This document shows positions 46,193 through 56,388 of a DNA stretch of 64,000 nt, piece by piece. Both the position numbers and the translations under genes were made by a program. The notes under the pieces were generated by a model. The model did not search any database. It was not told where the DNA came from and saw only the letters and a program-made list of their open reading frames with translations. This stretch comes from Alkaliphilus sp. NP8 (GTDB lineage: Bacteria; Bacillota; Clostridia; Peptostreptococcales; Natronincolaceae), in NCBI GenBank assembly GCA_015978205.1, contig JADWMM010000029.1, positions 40,340 through 104,339 of the forward strand, read 5' to 3'. Numbering within the stretch: position 1 is the first letter of the stretch; every line of letters begins with the position of its first letter.

Positions 46193-48274
46193 TTGTCAAA
46201 AAAGATAAGAGTATATCAATTGGCAAAGGATTTAGGAATTACTAGTAAAGAACTTATAGAAAAGTTAAAAGATTTATCCATAGAAGTAAATAGTCATATG
46301 AGCACGTTAGAAGATGAAAATGCCAATATTATTATTGAATTATTTTCTGGAAATAACAATTCTGTAGATTCAGTTGATACAAAAGAAGAATCCACTAAGA
46401 ATAAAGAAAATAATGCAGAGATTAATAATAAAAAAGAAAATTTAATTTCTAAAAATAATAAACTCAAAAAAAATAAGAACAATAAGAAAGAAAAATATGA
46501 GGATAGCAAAGAAAGTAAAGGTGAGCGAGTGATACAATTACAAGAGAAGGTAACTGTAAAAGAATTATCAGAAATCATAAATAAGAATGCTAGTGAAATT
46601 ATTACACAGTTAATGGGATTAGGTATAATGGCAACCATTAACCAAGAGTTAGATTATGATACAGCTGAAATTATTGCTTCTGAGTTTGGTATTGAGGTTG
46701 AGCCTATGGAAGAATCAACTTATGATAATACTGATGATGTTGAAATTGAACCTGATAAACCTGAAGACTTAAAACCTAGATCTCCTGTAGTTACAGTAAT
46801 GGGACATGTTGACCACGGAAAAACATCTTTATTAGATGCAATACGAAAAACAAAAGTGAGTACTAATGAAGCTGGTGGTATAACGCAGCATATAGGAGCT
46901 TCAGAAATAAAAGTTAATGATAAAAATATAGTATTCTTAGATACACCTGGACATGAGGCTTTCACATCGATGCGTGCTAGAGGTGCTAAAGTTACGGACA
47001 TTGCTATTTTAGTAGTAGCTGCTGACGACGGAGTTATGCCCCAAACAATTGAAGCAATTAACCATGCTAAGGCTGCAGAGGTACCTATAATAGTTGCTAT
47101 AAATAAAATAGATAAGCCAGGAGCTAATTCAGATAGAGTAAAACAAGAACTATCAGATCATGGTATTATTGTAGAAGAATGGGGTGGAGAGGTTATATCG
47201 GTTCCAGTTTCTGCTCTTAGTGGAGAAAATATAGATACTTTATTAGAAATGATCTTATTGGTTGCAGAAATGGAAGAATTAAAAGCTAATCCAGAGCGTA
47301 ACGCAGTTGGAATCGTTATAGAAGCAGAATTAAACGTCGGGAAAGGTTCTACAGCAACTGTTTTAATCCAAAATGGAACTTTAAAAATAGGTGATTCAGT
47401 TGTAATTGGGACTACTCATGGTAGAATTAGAGCTATGATAAACGATAAGGGAAAACGAGTTAAAAAAGCAGGACCATCTACAGCTGTGGAAATTACAGGT
47501 TTATCTGAAGTACCTGCTGCAGGAGATCAATTAGTTGCAGTAAAAGATGACAAGACTGCAAAATCAATAGCTGAGAAACGTATAAATAAAATAAAAGATG
47601 AACAATTAAAAGAAAGTCAGAATGTGTCTTTAGATGCACTATTCTCACAGATGGCAGAAGGAGAGATTAAAGAACTTAATATTATTGTAAAAGCAGACGT
47701 ACAAGGTTCGGTTGAAGCTGTTAAACAATCTCTTTCTAAACTATCAAATGATGAAGTAGTTATAAAACCTATACATGGTGGAGTAGGAGCTATTACAGAA
47801 ACAGATGTAACTTTAGCTTCAGCTTCAAATGCTATAATTATCGGTTTTAATGTTAGACCAACTACGCATGCTGACTCATTAGCTAAAAAGGAAAATGTTG
47901 ACATGAGAACTTATCGTGTTATTTATAAAGCTATTGAAGACATAGAAGCAGCTATGAAAGGTATGCTTGATCCAGAATTTGAAGAAGAAGAATTAGGTAA
48001 AGCAGAAGTAAGAGCTACATTTAAGGTTCCAGGTGCAGGCACAATTGCTGGTTCTTATGTAATTGAAGGAAAAATATTAAGAAGTGCAAGTGTAAGGTTA
48101 GTTAGAGATGGTATAGTGATTCATGACGGAACAATAGATTCTTTAAAAAGATTTAAAGATGATGCTAAAGAAGTTGCAACTGGATATGAATGTGGTATAG
48201 GTATAACTCAATTTAACGATGTTAAAGAAGGAGATATCATAGAAGCATACAGGATGAAAGAAATCGAAAGATAA
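46193..48274 (+). CDS. infB: Translation initiation factor IF-2
   Basis: 693 residues. A short N-terminal IF2_N domain ([21 protein letters not shown]), a Lys/Asn/Glu-rich linker and a second IF2_N unit ([21 protein letters not shown]) precede the G domain from ~residue 200 ([26 protein letters not shown]) and the fMet-tRNA-binding C-domains. The TTG at 46193 follows AGGGGGTG; a GTG at 46184 lies within that site. Confidence 0.98.
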   Translation: MSKKIRVYQLAKDLGITSKELIEKLKDLSIEVNSHMSTLEDENANIIIELFSGNNNSVDSVDTKEESTKNKENNAEINNKKENLISKNNKLKKNKNNKKEKYEDSKESKGERVIQLQEKVTVKELSEIINKNASEIITQLMGLGIMATINQELDYDTAEIIASEFGIEVEPMEESTYDNTDDVEIEPDKPEDLKPRSPVVTVMGHVDHGKTSLLDAIRKTKVSTNEAGGITQHIGASEIKVNDKNIVFLDTPGHEAFTSMRARGAKVTDIAILVVAADDGVMPQTIEAINHAKAAEVPIIVAINKIDKPGANSDRVKQELSDHGIIVEEWGGEVISVPVSALSGENIDTLLEMILLVAEMEELKANPERNAVGIVIEAELNVGKGSTATVLIQNGTLKIGDSVVIGTTHGRIRAMINDKGKRVKKAGPSTAVEITGLSEVPAAGDQLVAVKDDKTAKSIAEKRINKIKDEQLKESQNVSLDALFSQMAEGEIKELNIIVKADVQGSVEAVKQSLSKLSNDEVVIKPIHGGVGAITETDVTLASASNAIIIGFNVRPTTHADSLAKKENVDMRTYRVIYKAIEDIEAAMKGMLDPEFEEEELGKAEVRATFKVPGAGTIAGSYVIEGKILRSASVRLVRDGIVIHDGTIDSLKRFKDDAKEVATGYECGIGITQFNDVKEGDIIEAYRMKEIER

Positions 48275-48292
48275 TCAGAAAGGAATGAAAAT

Positions 48293-48676
48293 ATGTCATA
48301 TCCTAGAGTTAAACGTTTATCTGAAGAAATTAAAAAGATAGCAAGTACTTTGATAAGGAATGAACTAAAAGACCCTAGAATTGCACCTATGACTAGTATA
48401 ATAGAAGTAGATGTAACTAGAGATTTAAGATATGCCACTATATATATTAGTGTTTTAGGAAATAATAAACAAAAATCAAGTACTATTGAAGGGTTAGAAA
48501 AAGCTAAAGGGTTTATGCGCCGAGAAATAGGAAAGAAAATTAAAGTTAGATATACTCCAGAATTAATTTTCAAATTAGATGAATCTATAGAGCGAGGAGT
48601 TTATATGTACGATGTAATTACTAAAGTTAATGAAAGTGACTCTACGCCTTCTGATGAGGAGAAATCTGATGAATAA
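48293..48676 (+). CDS. rbfA: Ribosome-binding factor A
   Basis: 127-residue KH-like 30S maturation factor: [58 protein letters not shown]. Overlaps nrnA by eight bases. Ribosome site AAGGAATG. Confidence 0.97.
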   Translation: MSYPRVKRLSEEIKKIASTLIRNELKDPRIAPMTSIIEVDVTRDLRYATIYISVLGNNKQKSSTIEGLEKAKGFMRREIGKKIKVRYTPELIFKLDESIERGVYMYDVITKVNESDSTPSDEEKSDE

Positions 48677-49628
48677 ATTAATGGAAATTGTCTCAAGAAG
48701 TAATAGCATAGCTATTACTTCTCATATTGATCCAGATGGAGACAGCATAGGCTCTATACTTGGCTTAGGACTAGCATTAAAGCAAAAGTATAAAAACATA
48801 AAAATACTTATTAGAGATTCATTGCCAAGTAGATATGAGTTTTTGCCTGGATCAGAGCTTATTAAAAAATATGATGATATAGAAGAACAAAAATTTGATT
48901 TACTTTTTGTATTAGATTGTGGAGATGAAAAAAGAATAGGTAGTAATGAAATTCTTAAAAATAGTAAAACAATTGTCAATATAGATCATCATATTAGTAA
49001 TACAAAATTTGGTGATATAAATATTATAGATGCAAGTTCGTCCTCTACTTGTGAAATGGTTTTTTCTTTCATCAAAGATTTAAATTTATTAATTAATAAA
49101 GAAGTTGCTACATGTATATACACTGGGATCGTTACAGATAGTGGGAACTTTATGTATGATAGTGCTACTGAAAAAACACATCTAATAGCATCTGAATTAT
49201 TAAAGACAAATTTAAATAAAGGTAGAATAATATACAATCTATATCAAAGAAAATCTATAAACTCTTTAAAGTTTATAGGTTATTCTTTAACTAATATGAA
49301 AATAGCATTAGATGGACGCCTTGCAATATTTAAAGTAACATTAGACTTATTAAATGAATTTAATGTTTCTTATGACAATATTGAAGGGCTTGTAAGTTAT
49401 GGTAGAGATATAGAAGGTATCGACATTTCAGTAGTTATAAGAGAGCAAGAAAACGGGAAAGTTAAACTTAGTTTTAGATCAAAGGATGATGATGTAGATG
49501 TTAGAGCTTTAGCACAGTTATTTAATGGTGGTGGTCACAAAAAAGCATCAGGAGCTACTTTGACTGCTTCTTTAGCTGAAGCTGAATCTATGGTAATAGA
49601 AAAATCTAGAAAATTTGTAAGATGGTGA
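48669..49628 (+). CDS. nrnA: DHH-family oligoribonuclease/pAp phosphatase NrnA
   Basis: 319 residues: DHH motifs [27 protein letters not shown] and [15 protein letters not shown], then the DHHA1 substrate domain [12 protein letters not shown]. It degrades nanoRNA and pAp. ATG at 48669 follows GAGGAG and overlaps the rbfA stop; the long upstream extension to 48630 would lie in rbfA coding sequence. Confidence 0.96.
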   Translation: MNKLMEIVSRSNSIAITSHIDPDGDSIGSILGLGLALKQKYKNIKILIRDSLPSRYEFLPGSELIKKYDDIEEQKFDLLFVLDCGDEKRIGSNEILKNSKTIVNIDHHISNTKFGDINIIDASSSSTCEMVFSFIKDLNLLINKEVATCIYTGIVTDSGNFMYDSATEKTHLIASELLKTNLNKGRIIYNLYQRKSINSLKFIGYSLTNMKIALDGRLAIFKVTLDLLNEFNVSYDNIEGLVSYGRDIEGIDISVVIREQENGKVKLSFRSKDDDVDVRALAQLFNGGGHKKASGATLTASLAEAESMVIEKSRKFVRW

Positions 49629-49632
49629 TCAT

Positions 49633-50532
49633 TTGAATGGTATTTTAAATATTTTAAAACCACCTGGTATGACATCGCATGATGTTGTATCTGTTATTAG
49701 AAAAAAACTTAATACAAAAAAAGTAGGACACACTGGAACATTAGATCCTAATGCTGCCGGTGTTTTACCTATTTGTATTGGGAAAGCTACCAAGATATCA
49801 CAATTTCTTTTAGAAGGTACAAAAAAATATCGTGCAGAACTGAAGTTAGGTATTGAAACAGATACACAGGATATTTATGGTAAAGTTATTAATAAATATC
49901 CTGTTACTTCAACTGAAAAAGAAATTAAAAAAGCCATACTAAATTTTGTTGGTGATTATAATCAAGTACCTCCTATGTATTCAGCTATTAAGATTAAAGG
50001 GAAAAAGCTATATGAGTTAGCTAGACAAGGTATAGAAGTTGAAAGAGAGCCACGTAAAGTTAAAATTTATAACATTGATATTATTAAAATAAATGATAAT
50101 AAAATACTTTTTGATGTTGTATGTTCTAAAGGGACTTATATACGTACACTATGTAATGATATTGGCAAACTATTAGGTTGTGGTGGAACTATGTCCTTTC
50201 TTATTAGAACGGAATCAAGTGATTTTAATTTAGATACAACTATTGCTTTAGAAGAGCTAGATAGTATAGAATATGTGGAAAAAATACTACTTCCTTTAGA
50301 TTTTCCTTTAAAGCATATGAAAAAAATTATTGTTAAACCTTCTTATAGTAAGCAGATACTAAATGGAAATCCAATTCTTTCACATTATTTATCATATAAT
50401 TTAAATGATCCTTTAGAAACAAAAGTACGTATATATCTTGAAGATCAATTTATTGGAATAGGAATTGTAAAATGTGATGGCCATGGGCAAAAATATATAA
50501 AATTTTTAAAGTTTTTATTCGAAAGGAAATAA
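49633..50532 (+). CDS. truB: tRNA pseudouridine-55 synthase TruB
   Basis: 299 residues: GILNILKPPGMTSHDVVSVI, then VGHTGTLDPNAAGVLPI with the catalytic Asp, and QVPPMYSAIKIKGKKLYELA. Converts U55 of the T-loop to pseudouridine. TTG start with GGTG upstream, tightly packed after nrnA. The C-terminal PUA-like part is ordinary. Confidence 0.97.
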   Translation: MNGILNILKPPGMTSHDVVSVIRKKLNTKKVGHTGTLDPNAAGVLPICIGKATKISQFLLEGTKKYRAELKLGIETDTQDIYGKVINKYPVTSTEKEIKKAILNFVGDYNQVPPMYSAIKIKGKKLYELARQGIEVEREPRKVKIYNIDIIKINDNKILFDVVCSKGTYIRTLCNDIGKLLGCGGTMSFLIRTESSDFNLDTTIALEELDSIEYVEKILLPLDFPLKHMKKIIVKPSYSKQILNGNPILSHYLSYNLNDPLETKVRIYLEDQFIGIGIVKCDGHGQKYIKFLKFLFERK

Positions 50533-50534
50533 GT

Positions 50535-51458
50535 ATGATAACAGTTAATAGTTGCAATCAGTTAGATAAAAATGTGGAAAGAGGAGTAGCTTTAGGAAAT
50601 TTTGATGGTGTTCATATTGGTCATAACCAGTTAATTTCAACTTTAACTCAAAAGTGCAAAGAAAATAATTTGCAATCTTGTGTTTACACTTTTGGCATAC
50701 ATCCGTTAACAATAATTACTGGTAAGGAAGCTCCTTCACAAATTACTAATATAAATATGAAAAAGAAGATCCTTGAATCTTTAGGAATTGAACTTTTATA
50801 TTTAGAGGAATTCAATAAAGATTTTATGAACTTAAGTCCAGAAGACTTCGTTAAAAATATTCTTTTAGATAAATTAAATTGCAAAATAGTTGTTGTAGGA
50901 TTTGATTATACTTTTGGTCGGAAAGCAGAAGGAAATGTGGAATTTTTAAAACAAATGAGTAAGAAATATGGGTTTGAAGTTTATGAAATTAAACCTGTAA
51001 CTATAGATAATAATAAAGTGAGTAGTTCAATTATTAGAGAATATATTAAAAATGGAGAAATAGAAAAAGCCAATCTATTCTTGGGAAGACCTTACTCTAT
51101 TTGTAGCAAGGTAATTCATGGGAGAGGCATAGGCAACAAAATAGGGTATCCTACTGCTAATATTTTGATAGAATCTTCTCATTTAATTCCTAAAACAGGA
51201 GTATATGCTACTATTGCAAATATTAATGGATGTATATACAAAGGTGCTACTAATGTTGGAAATAATCCTACATTTGAAGGTAATAATACTTCACTTGAAA
51301 CATTTATTTTAAATTTCGATGAAAGTATTTATGATAAATATATAGAAATAAAATTTATCAAAAGAGTAAGAGATCAAATTAAATTCAATAATATAAATGA
51401 TTTAGTTAATCAAATGCAAAAAGATATAAATTATATAAATGATTATTTACAATTATAA
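50535..51458 (+). CDS. ribF: Riboflavin kinase/FAD synthetase RibF
   Basis: 307 residues in two domains: FAD synthetase (ALGNFDGVHIGHNQLI; VVVGFDYTFGRKAEGN; SSSIIREYIKNG) and flavokinase (GRGIGNKIGYPTANI; GVYATIANINGCIYKGATNVG; ETFILNFDESIYDK). Makes FMN and FAD. The candidate rpsO promoter lies in its last codons. Confidence 0.98.
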   Translation: MITVNSCNQLDKNVERGVALGNFDGVHIGHNQLISTLTQKCKENNLQSCVYTFGIHPLTIITGKEAPSQITNINMKKKILESLGIELLYLEEFNKDFMNLSPEDFVKNILLDKLNCKIVVVGFDYTFGRKAEGNVEFLKQMSKKYGFEVYEIKPVTIDNNKVSSSIIREYIKNGEIEKANLFLGRPYSICSKVIHGRGIGNKIGYPTANILIESSHLIPKTGVYATIANINGCIYKGATNVGNNPTFEGNNTSLETFILNFDESIYDKYIEIKFIKRVRDQIKFNNINDLVNQMQKDINYINDYLQL

Positions 51459-51474
51459 GCAATTATGATAAAAT
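51446..51474 (+). promoter_or_regulatory. Sigma-A promoter for rpsO
   Basis: TTTACA (51446-51451), 17 bases, TAAAAT (51469-51474), with an extended -10 TG at 51466-51467. The -35 falls in the last codons of ribF. Predicted start is near 51481. Confidence 0.68.
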
Positions 51475-51492
51475 AACTAATGAATTAATTAA

Positions 51493-51558
51493 CCTATTCT
51501 CGGTAATTTGAGTCACCGACATTTACTTAGAATAAGGGGATAAATTATGAGGAGGTGA
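51493..51558 (+). promoter_or_regulatory. rpsO leader (S15 autoregulatory-type structure)
   Basis: TATTCT (51495-51500) pairs with AGAATA (51529-51534); inside, CGGT (51501-51504) pairs with ACCG (51515-51518). The same segment TCACC (51513-51517) is also complementary to GGTGA of the ribosome site (51554-51558). The alternatives would expose or hide the start region, as expected for S15 feedback. Confidence 0.6.
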
Positions 51559-51562
51559 AAGC

Positions 51563-51826
51563 ATGTTAGAAGAAAACAAAAAAACAATCATTGATAACTT
51601 TAAAACTCATGAAAATGATACAGGTTCTCCAGAAGTACAAATTGCATTGTTAACTGAAAGAATTAATCATTTAAATGAACATTTAAAAACTCATAAGAAA
51701 GATCATCACTCTAGAAGAGGTCTTTTAAAGATGGTTGGTAAAAGAAGAAGTCTTTTAAATTACCTTAAAGATAAGGATATTGAAAGATATAGAACAATAA
51801 TCGAAAAATTAGGATTAAGAAAATAA
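51563..51826 (+). CDS. rpsO: 30S ribosomal protein S15
   Basis: 87 residues, full length, with [39 protein letters not shown] and [12 protein letters not shown]. Binds the 16S central domain and probably its own leader. Ribosome site GAGGAGGTG. pnp follows, the near-universal pair. Confidence 0.99.
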   Translation: MLEENKKTIIDNFKTHENDTGSPEVQIALLTERINHLNEHLKTHKKDHHSRRGLLKMVGKRRSLLNYLKDKDIERYRTIIEKLGLRK

Positions 51827-51829
51827 TTA

Positions 51830-51849
51830 AGAGCGGGATTTCCCGCTCT
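51830..51849 (+). terminator. rpsO-pnp hairpin 1
   Basis: AGAGCGGG (51830-51837), loop ATTT, CCCGCTCT (51842-51849), then ATTATTT. Strong GC stem with an interrupted T-tract. Confidence 0.7.
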
Positions 51850-51872
51850 ATTATTTCATTTTCATTATTTTT

Positions 51873-51892
51873 AAGCCATTAAGGCTTTTTAT
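51873..51892 (+). terminator. rpsO-pnp hairpin 2 (intrinsic terminator)
   Basis: AAGCC (51873-51877), loop ATTAA, GGCTT (51883-51887), then TTTATTTTAT. Short stem with a good T-tract. Confidence 0.65.
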
Positions 51893-51895
51893 TTT

Positions 51896-51916
51896 ATCCT
51901 TTTATAGGATTTTTTA
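51896..51916 (+). terminator. rpsO-pnp hairpin 3, with an alternative pairing
   Basis: ATCCT (51896-51900) pairs with AGGAT (51906-51910), followed by TTTTTAT. The same 5' arm (ATCCTTT, 51896-51902) can instead pair with AAAGGAT (51923-51929), which would remove the terminator-like form. A TATAAT at 51929-51934 has no convincing -35. Confidence 0.4.
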
Positions 51917-51979
51917 TCTTTTAAAGGATATAATAATAATATAAAAAGCAACAAAAAGATGAAAGGAGGAAAATAAACA

Positions 51980-54085
51980 ATGGTTAAAGTTTTCAAAACT
52001 GAGATTGCTGGAAGAACTTTAGAAGTTGAAGTTGGAAAATTAGCTCAACTTTCAAATGGATCATGTTTATTAAAATATGGAGAAACTGCTGTTCTTGTAA
52101 ATGCTTGTGCTTCAAACGCACCAAGAGAAGGAATAGACTTTTTTCCTTTAAGTGTTGATTATGAAGAGAAAATGTATGCTGCTGGAAAAATTCCTGGAGG
52201 TTTTATCAAACGAGAAGGACGACCTAGTGAGAAGGCTACATTAACTGCTAGATTAATTGATCGTCCAATTAGACCTTTATTTCCAAAAGGATATAGAAAT
52301 GAGGTGCAGGTAATAGCGACAGTATTATCTGCAGATACAGATAATGCCCCAGACATTGTTGCTATGATAGGTTCATCTATTGCATTATCTATTTCTGATA
52401 TTCCATTCCAAGGACCTACAGCATCTGTAAATGTAGGTATGGTAGATGGTGAGTACATAATAAATCCTACAAGTTCTCAAAAACAAAACAGTGAGCTTGA
52501 TCTTGTAGTTTCAGGTACTAAAGATGCTGTAATGATGATTGAAGCAGGGGCTAAAGAAGTTACAGAAGCTCAAATGTTAGAAGCTATTTTATTTGCTCAT
52601 GATGAAATCAAAAATATAGTTTCTTTTATAGAAGATATTGTTAAAGAGGTTGGTAAGCCAAAGCAAGATGTTATACTTTTCGAGGTACATAAAGATTTAG
52701 ATACAGAAGTAAGAGAGTATGCAACAGAAAAATTAGATGCTGCAATTAGAACAGAAGAAAAATTAGAAAGAACAGAAAAAATTGAATCTGTTAAAGAGGA
52801 TACATTAGAGTACTTTGTTGAAAAATATGATGAAGATATAGAATTAAAGCATGTAAAAGAAGTATTAGATACTATTTTAAAAGAAAAAACCAGATATTTA
52901 ATTCTTAATGAAGAAATAAGACCAGATAATAGAAAACATGATGAAATTAGACCTATATCCTCTGAAGTCTCTTTACTTCCTAAAACTCATGGTTCTGGAC
53001 TATTTACAAGAGGACAAACACAAGTAATGTCTATTGTAACTTTAGGAGCTGTAGGCGAAGCTCAAGTAATTGATGGACTTGGTGAAGAAGAGTCTAAAAG
53101 ATATATGCATCACTATAATTTTGCCCCTTATAGCGTTGGTGAAACTAGATTTTTAAGAGGACCAGGAAGACGTGAAATTGGCCATGGTGCTTTAGCAGAA
53201 AGAGCATTAGAACCAATGATACCTTCAAAAGAAGAATTTCCTTATGCTATTCGTGTAGTTTCAGAAGTGCTGTCTTCAAATGGATCTACATCTCAGGCTA
53301 GTATTTGTGGTAGTACATTATCTTTATTAGATGCAGGAGTTCCACTTAAAGATATGGTTGCTGGTATAGCTATGGGATTAGTTAAAGAAGAAGATAAATT
53401 AGCTATTTTATCTGATATACAAGGTATGGAAGATCATTTAGGTGATATGGACTTTAAAGTTGCAGGAACTGACAAGGGAATAACTGCAATTCAAATGGAT
53501 ATTAAAATTAAAGGGATTGATAAAAATATTTTAGAAACTGCATTAGAGCAAGCTAGAGTAGGTAGGTTACATATTCTAAATAAAATGAAAGAAACAATTA
53601 ATTCTCCAAAATCAGAGTTATCTCCATATGCTCCTAGAATGTTGAAAATTAAGATACATCCAGATAAAATTAGAGAAGTTATAGGAGCTGGCGGAAAAAC
53701 TATTAATAAAATAATAGATGATACAGGTGTTAAAATAGATATAGAAGATGATGGAACTATATTTATATCTGCTTTAAGCCAAGAAGATGGAGAAAAAGCA
53801 CTTGAGATAATTGAAAATATAGTGCGTGATCCTGAAGTAGGAGATGTATACAAAGGAAAAGTTATAAAATTAATGAACTTTGGTGCATTTGTTGAGATTT
53901 TACCAGGTAAAGAAGGGCTACTACATATATCTAATATTGCTCATGAAAGAACTAGCAAGGTGGAAGATGTATTATCTGTAGGTGACGAAGTAGATGTTAA
54001 AGTTATGGAAATAGATAAACAAGGAAAAGTAAATTTATCTAGAAAAGTACTTTTACCAAAAAATGAAGATAATAAAGAAAAATAA
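51980..54085 (+). CDS. pnp: Polyribonucleotide nucleotidyltransferase (PNPase)
   Basis: 701 residues: two RNase PH domains ([58 protein letters not shown]), KH domain ([20 protein letters not shown]) and S1 domain ([21 protein letters not shown]). A trimeric 3'-5' exoribonuclease of RNA turnover. AAAGGAGG ribosome site. Confidence 0.99.
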   Translation: MVKVFKTEIAGRTLEVEVGKLAQLSNGSCLLKYGETAVLVNACASNAPREGIDFFPLSVDYEEKMYAAGKIPGGFIKREGRPSEKATLTARLIDRPIRPLFPKGYRNEVQVIATVLSADTDNAPDIVAMIGSSIALSISDIPFQGPTASVNVGMVDGEYIINPTSSQKQNSELDLVVSGTKDAVMMIEAGAKEVTEAQMLEAILFAHDEIKNIVSFIEDIVKEVGKPKQDVILFEVHKDLDTEVREYATEKLDAAIRTEEKLERTEKIESVKEDTLEYFVEKYDEDIELKHVKEVLDTILKEKTRYLILNEEIRPDNRKHDEIRPISSEVSLLPKTHGSGLFTRGQTQVMSIVTLGAVGEAQVIDGLGEEESKRYMHHYNFAPYSVGETRFLRGPGRREIGHGALAERALEPMIPSKEEFPYAIRVVSEVLSSNGSTSQASICGSTLSLLDAGVPLKDMVAGIAMGLVKEEDKLAILSDIQGMEDHLGDMDFKVAGTDKGITAIQMDIKIKGIDKNILETALEQARVGRLHILNKMKETINSPKSELSPYAPRMLKIKIHPDKIREVIGAGGKTINKIIDDTGVKIDIEDDGTIFISALSQEDGEKALEIIENIVRDPEVGDVYKGKVIKLMNFGAFVEILPGKEGLLHISNIAHERTSKVEDVLSVGDEVDVKVMEIDKQGKVNLSRKVLLPKNEDNKEK

Positions 54086-54107
54086 TAATCTATATATTAA
54101 ATGAAAG

Positions 54108-54136
54108 CATAAACCAAAAAAGGTTTATGTTTTTTT
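54108..54136 (+). terminator. Intrinsic terminator after pnp
   Basis: CATAAACC (54108-54115), loop AAAAAA, GGTTTATG (54122-54129), then seven T. A textbook terminator. Confidence 0.88.
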
Positions 54137-54210
54137 ATTGCAATAATTGCATATCTGAATTATTTTTGAATAGTATATATCATAATAATAAATACATTAG
54201 GAGGAACTTT

Positions 54211-54945
54211 ATGTTAATTGTTGTTAATAAAAAAACTGTTAAATTATGTATTACATTTCTTTTAGTTATTTTAGCATTAATATTTGGATTTATAATATTT
54301 AACCCTAATGACGATTCAGAAGTTTTTAACAATTATGAGTATACTATTGATAAACCAATAGATAGAGGGGATAAAGATAGTAACTATATTGCTTTTGCAT
54401 GTAATGTAGATTGGGGTAATGAAGTTTTACCAGAAATATTAGATATATTGGATAATAAAAATATTAAAATAACATTTTTTGTAACAGGAAGATGGGCTAG
54501 TAAATTTCCGGATTTAATGCAAGAGCTTGTAGATAGAGGCCATGAAATTGGAAGTCATGGATATCAACATTTAGATTATGCTTCATTGTCACTTGCTAAA
54601 AACGAAGAAGAACTAAAAAGAGCTGATAACGTTTTAAATAAATATACTACTGAAAAAATTACATTATTTGCTCCACCATCTGGATCTTATAATGAAAATA
54701 CATTAGTAGCTTCTAATAAGCTAGGGTATAAAACTATATTGTGGACAATTGATACTATAGACTGGAGGGCAGGAAGTACTAAAGATGTTATTATAGATAG
54801 AGTATTAAAAAAAGATGATTTTAATGGTTCTATAGTATTAATGCATCCAATGCCAGAGACAGCTAAGGCATTACCAGATTTAATTGGGGAAATGGAAGAG
54901 AAAGGATTAAAAGTAGGTAGAGTAAGTGATGTTTTAGTAGAATAA
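54211..54945 (+). CDS. Polysaccharide deacetylase (NodB-type, YlxY/PdaB-like)
   Basis: 244 residues: one N-terminal membrane anchor (~12-32), then a NodB fold. The His metal motif is intact (EIGSHGYQHLDYAS, HxxxH), as is FFVTGRWASKFP. The first motif, normally TFDDGP, reads FACNVDWGNE: the catalytic-base Asp is replaced by Asn with an Asp two residues later. The C-terminal part has LFAPPSGSYNENTL and VLMHPMPETAKALP. Position after pnp matches B. subtilis ylxY, a sporulation-associated deacetylase. Start at 54211 after AGGAGGA; an upstream ATG at 54127 falls in the pnp terminator. Confidence 0.85.
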   Translation: MLIVVNKKTVKLCITFLLVILALIFGFIIFNPNDDSEVFNNYEYTIDKPIDRGDKDSNYIAFACNVDWGNEVLPEILDILDNKNIKITFFVTGRWASKFPDLMQELVDRGHEIGSHGYQHLDYASLSLAKNEEELKRADNVLNKYTTEKITLFAPPSGSYNENTLVASNKLGYKTILWTIDTIDWRAGSTKDVIIDRVLKKDDFNGSIVLMHPMPETAKALPDLIGEMEEKGLKVGRVSDVLVE

Positions 54946-54998
54946 AATATGTCTTCATAATAATAATTTAGTATGAACAACAATTGTATAATATATAA

Positions 54999-55026
54999 TA
55001 AACAAGCTACTTAAGAGGCTTGTTTA
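54999..55026 (+). terminator. Terminator after the deacetylase gene
   Basis: TAAACAAGC (54999-55007) pairs with GCTTGTTTA (55018-55026), followed by TTTAAATATT. The rest of the 195-base gap to ylmC holds a TTATCA-TAAT-TGATAA palindrome (55053-55068) and no gene. Confidence 0.7.
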
Positions 55027-55140
55027 TTTAAATATTAGTATCATAATAAATGTTATCATAATTGATAATATAAACTAGAATAATTACTTATTTTTAAAAT
55101 ATACTTATATTAAAATTATAAATTATTAGGAGGAAAAAGA

Positions 55141-55398
55141 ATGAGATTAAGCGAAATAGGCGGAAAAGAAATTGTTAATTTATGTGATGGTAGTAGGTTA
55201 GGTATAATTGCAGAATCAGACCTACTAATTAATGAGAAAACAGGAAAGATAGAATCACTTCTAATACCAAAATCTAAAAATTTATTTACATTATTTTCGA
55301 ATGAGTATTTAACACAAATTCCTTGGACAGATATAAAAAAAATAGGTAGCGATATGATTATAATTGAGTTAGACTCTGATAATAAAAAAATATATTAA
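55141..55398 (+). CDS. ylmC: YlmC/YmxH family PRC-barrel sporulation protein
   Basis: 85 residues: RLSEIGGKEIVNLCDGSRLG, then KTGKIESLLIPK and IPWTDIKKIGSDMIII, the small PRC-barrel family found in endospore formers. The precise function is not known. It sits between the deacetylase and TepA, as ymxH does in Bacillus subtilis. Strong AGGAGG ribosome site. Confidence 0.9.
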   Translation: MRLSEIGGKEIVNLCDGSRLGIIAESDLLINEKTGKIESLLIPKSKNLFTLFSNEYLTQIPWTDIKKIGSDMIIIELDSDNKKIY

Positions 55399-55441
55399 CT
55401 TTATATAGTAAAGAATATATGAATTAAAATAGGTAAAACTA

Positions 55442-55501
55442 ATATTAGTACTTATATTAAGCTAAAAGCTTAAATAAATAGAATTTAAAACGTACTAATA
55501 T
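55442..55501 (+). promoter_or_regulatory. Two-tier RNA structure in the tepA leader
   Basis: The outer 10-bp perfect stem is ATATTAGTAC (55442-55451) with GTACTAATAT (55492-55501). Inside it is a perfect 7-3-7 hairpin, TTAAGCT-AAA-AGCTTAA (55457-55473). The outer 3' arm abuts the ribosome site AGGAGTG (55502-55508). A competing local palindrome ACTAATATTAGT (55438-55449) shares the 5' arm. No T-tract, so more likely translational or RNA-stability control. Confidence 0.55.
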
Positions 55502-55513
55502 AGGAGTGAAAAA

Positions 55514-56248
55514 ATGATAAATAATTTTACTAAAAATCAAGATAATCAATTGTTAATGAATAATCCTAAAATCGCAACACCAGATCAAAATATTAATAAG
55601 CAGTTACAAAATATTCAATCACTTGGAACCAATAACTTACCTAATAGTAATACTGGTATCCATACCTTAAATATAATAGGACATATAGAAGGACATATGG
55701 TTTCGCCACCACAAAATAAAGCAACAAAGTATGAACATATTATTCCTCAATTAGTAGCAGTTGAAGAAAATCCTAACATAAAAGGACTTTTAATCATATT
55801 AAACACTGTTGGTGGGGATGTTGAAGCAGGGCTTGCAATTTCAGAGTTAATATGTAGCTTGTCTAAACCTAAAGTTACTTTAGTAATTGGAGGAGGCCAT
55901 AGTATAGGTGTACCACTAGCTACTGCAGGTGACTATTCATTTATAGCTCCTACAGCTACAATGACTATACATCCTATTAGAATGAATGGATTAGTTATAG
56001 GAATTCCTCAAACTTTTAAGCATTTCACAAAAATGCAAGAAAGAATAATAAACTTTGTTTTGCGTACTTCTAATATAGAAAGAGAAGTATTTACTAGATT
56101 AATGAATGATACTGATGAACTTGCTAATGATGTAGGAACAATATTAATAGGTGAAGAAGCTGTGAAGCATAAATTAATTGATGAAGTTGGAGGTTTAAAT
56201 AAAGCTACATCAAAATTAAATGAATTGATAAAATCTAAAGAAGCTTAA
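55514..56248 (+). CDS. tepA: ClpP-like serine protease TepA
   Basis: 244 residues of the ClpP/SppA crotonase-like fold: [20 protein letters not shown], nucleophile Ser in [18 protein letters not shown], His in [15 protein letters not shown]. The first ~50 residues are Asn/Gln-rich. Called translocation-enhancing protein TepA in Bacillus; expected cytosolic, with sporulation or secretion-linked roles. It precedes ftsK/spoIIIE, as in Bacillus. Confidence 0.93.
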   Translation: MINNFTKNQDNQLLMNNPKIATPDQNINKQLQNIQSLGTNNLPNSNTGIHTLNIIGHIEGHMVSPPQNKATKYEHIIPQLVAVEENPNIKGLLIILNTVGGDVEAGLAISELICSLSKPKVTLVIGGGHSIGVPLATAGDYSFIAPTATMTIHPIRMNGLVIGIPQTFKHFTKMQERIINFVLRTSNIEREVFTRLMNDTDELANDVGTILIGEEAVKHKLIDEVGGLNKATSKLNELIKSKEA

Positions 56249-56278
56249 AAGTTTTGCAACCTCTATAAATCTACTTTA

Positions 56279-56317
56279 TAATAGAAAGTGTATATATACA
56301 CTTTCTATTATTTTTTT
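56279..56317 (+). terminator. Intrinsic terminator after tepA
   Basis: TAATAGAAAGTGTA (56279-56292), loop TATA, TACACTTTCTATTA (56297-56310), then seven T: a 14-bp perfect stem. Confidence 0.88.
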
Positions 56318-56359
56318 AATGTATATTTCATAGTTAAAATTTAATTAATATTAACTCAT

Positions 56360-56388
56360 TTGTAGGTTTTTATATATTAGTGTAGAAT
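56360..56388 (+). promoter_or_regulatory. Candidate promoter for ftsK/spoIIIE
   Basis: TTGTAG (56360-56365), 17 bases, TAGAAT (56383-56388). It lies in the 244-base gap between the tepA terminator and ftsK, which otherwise shows only AT-rich sequence. Confidence 0.4.
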
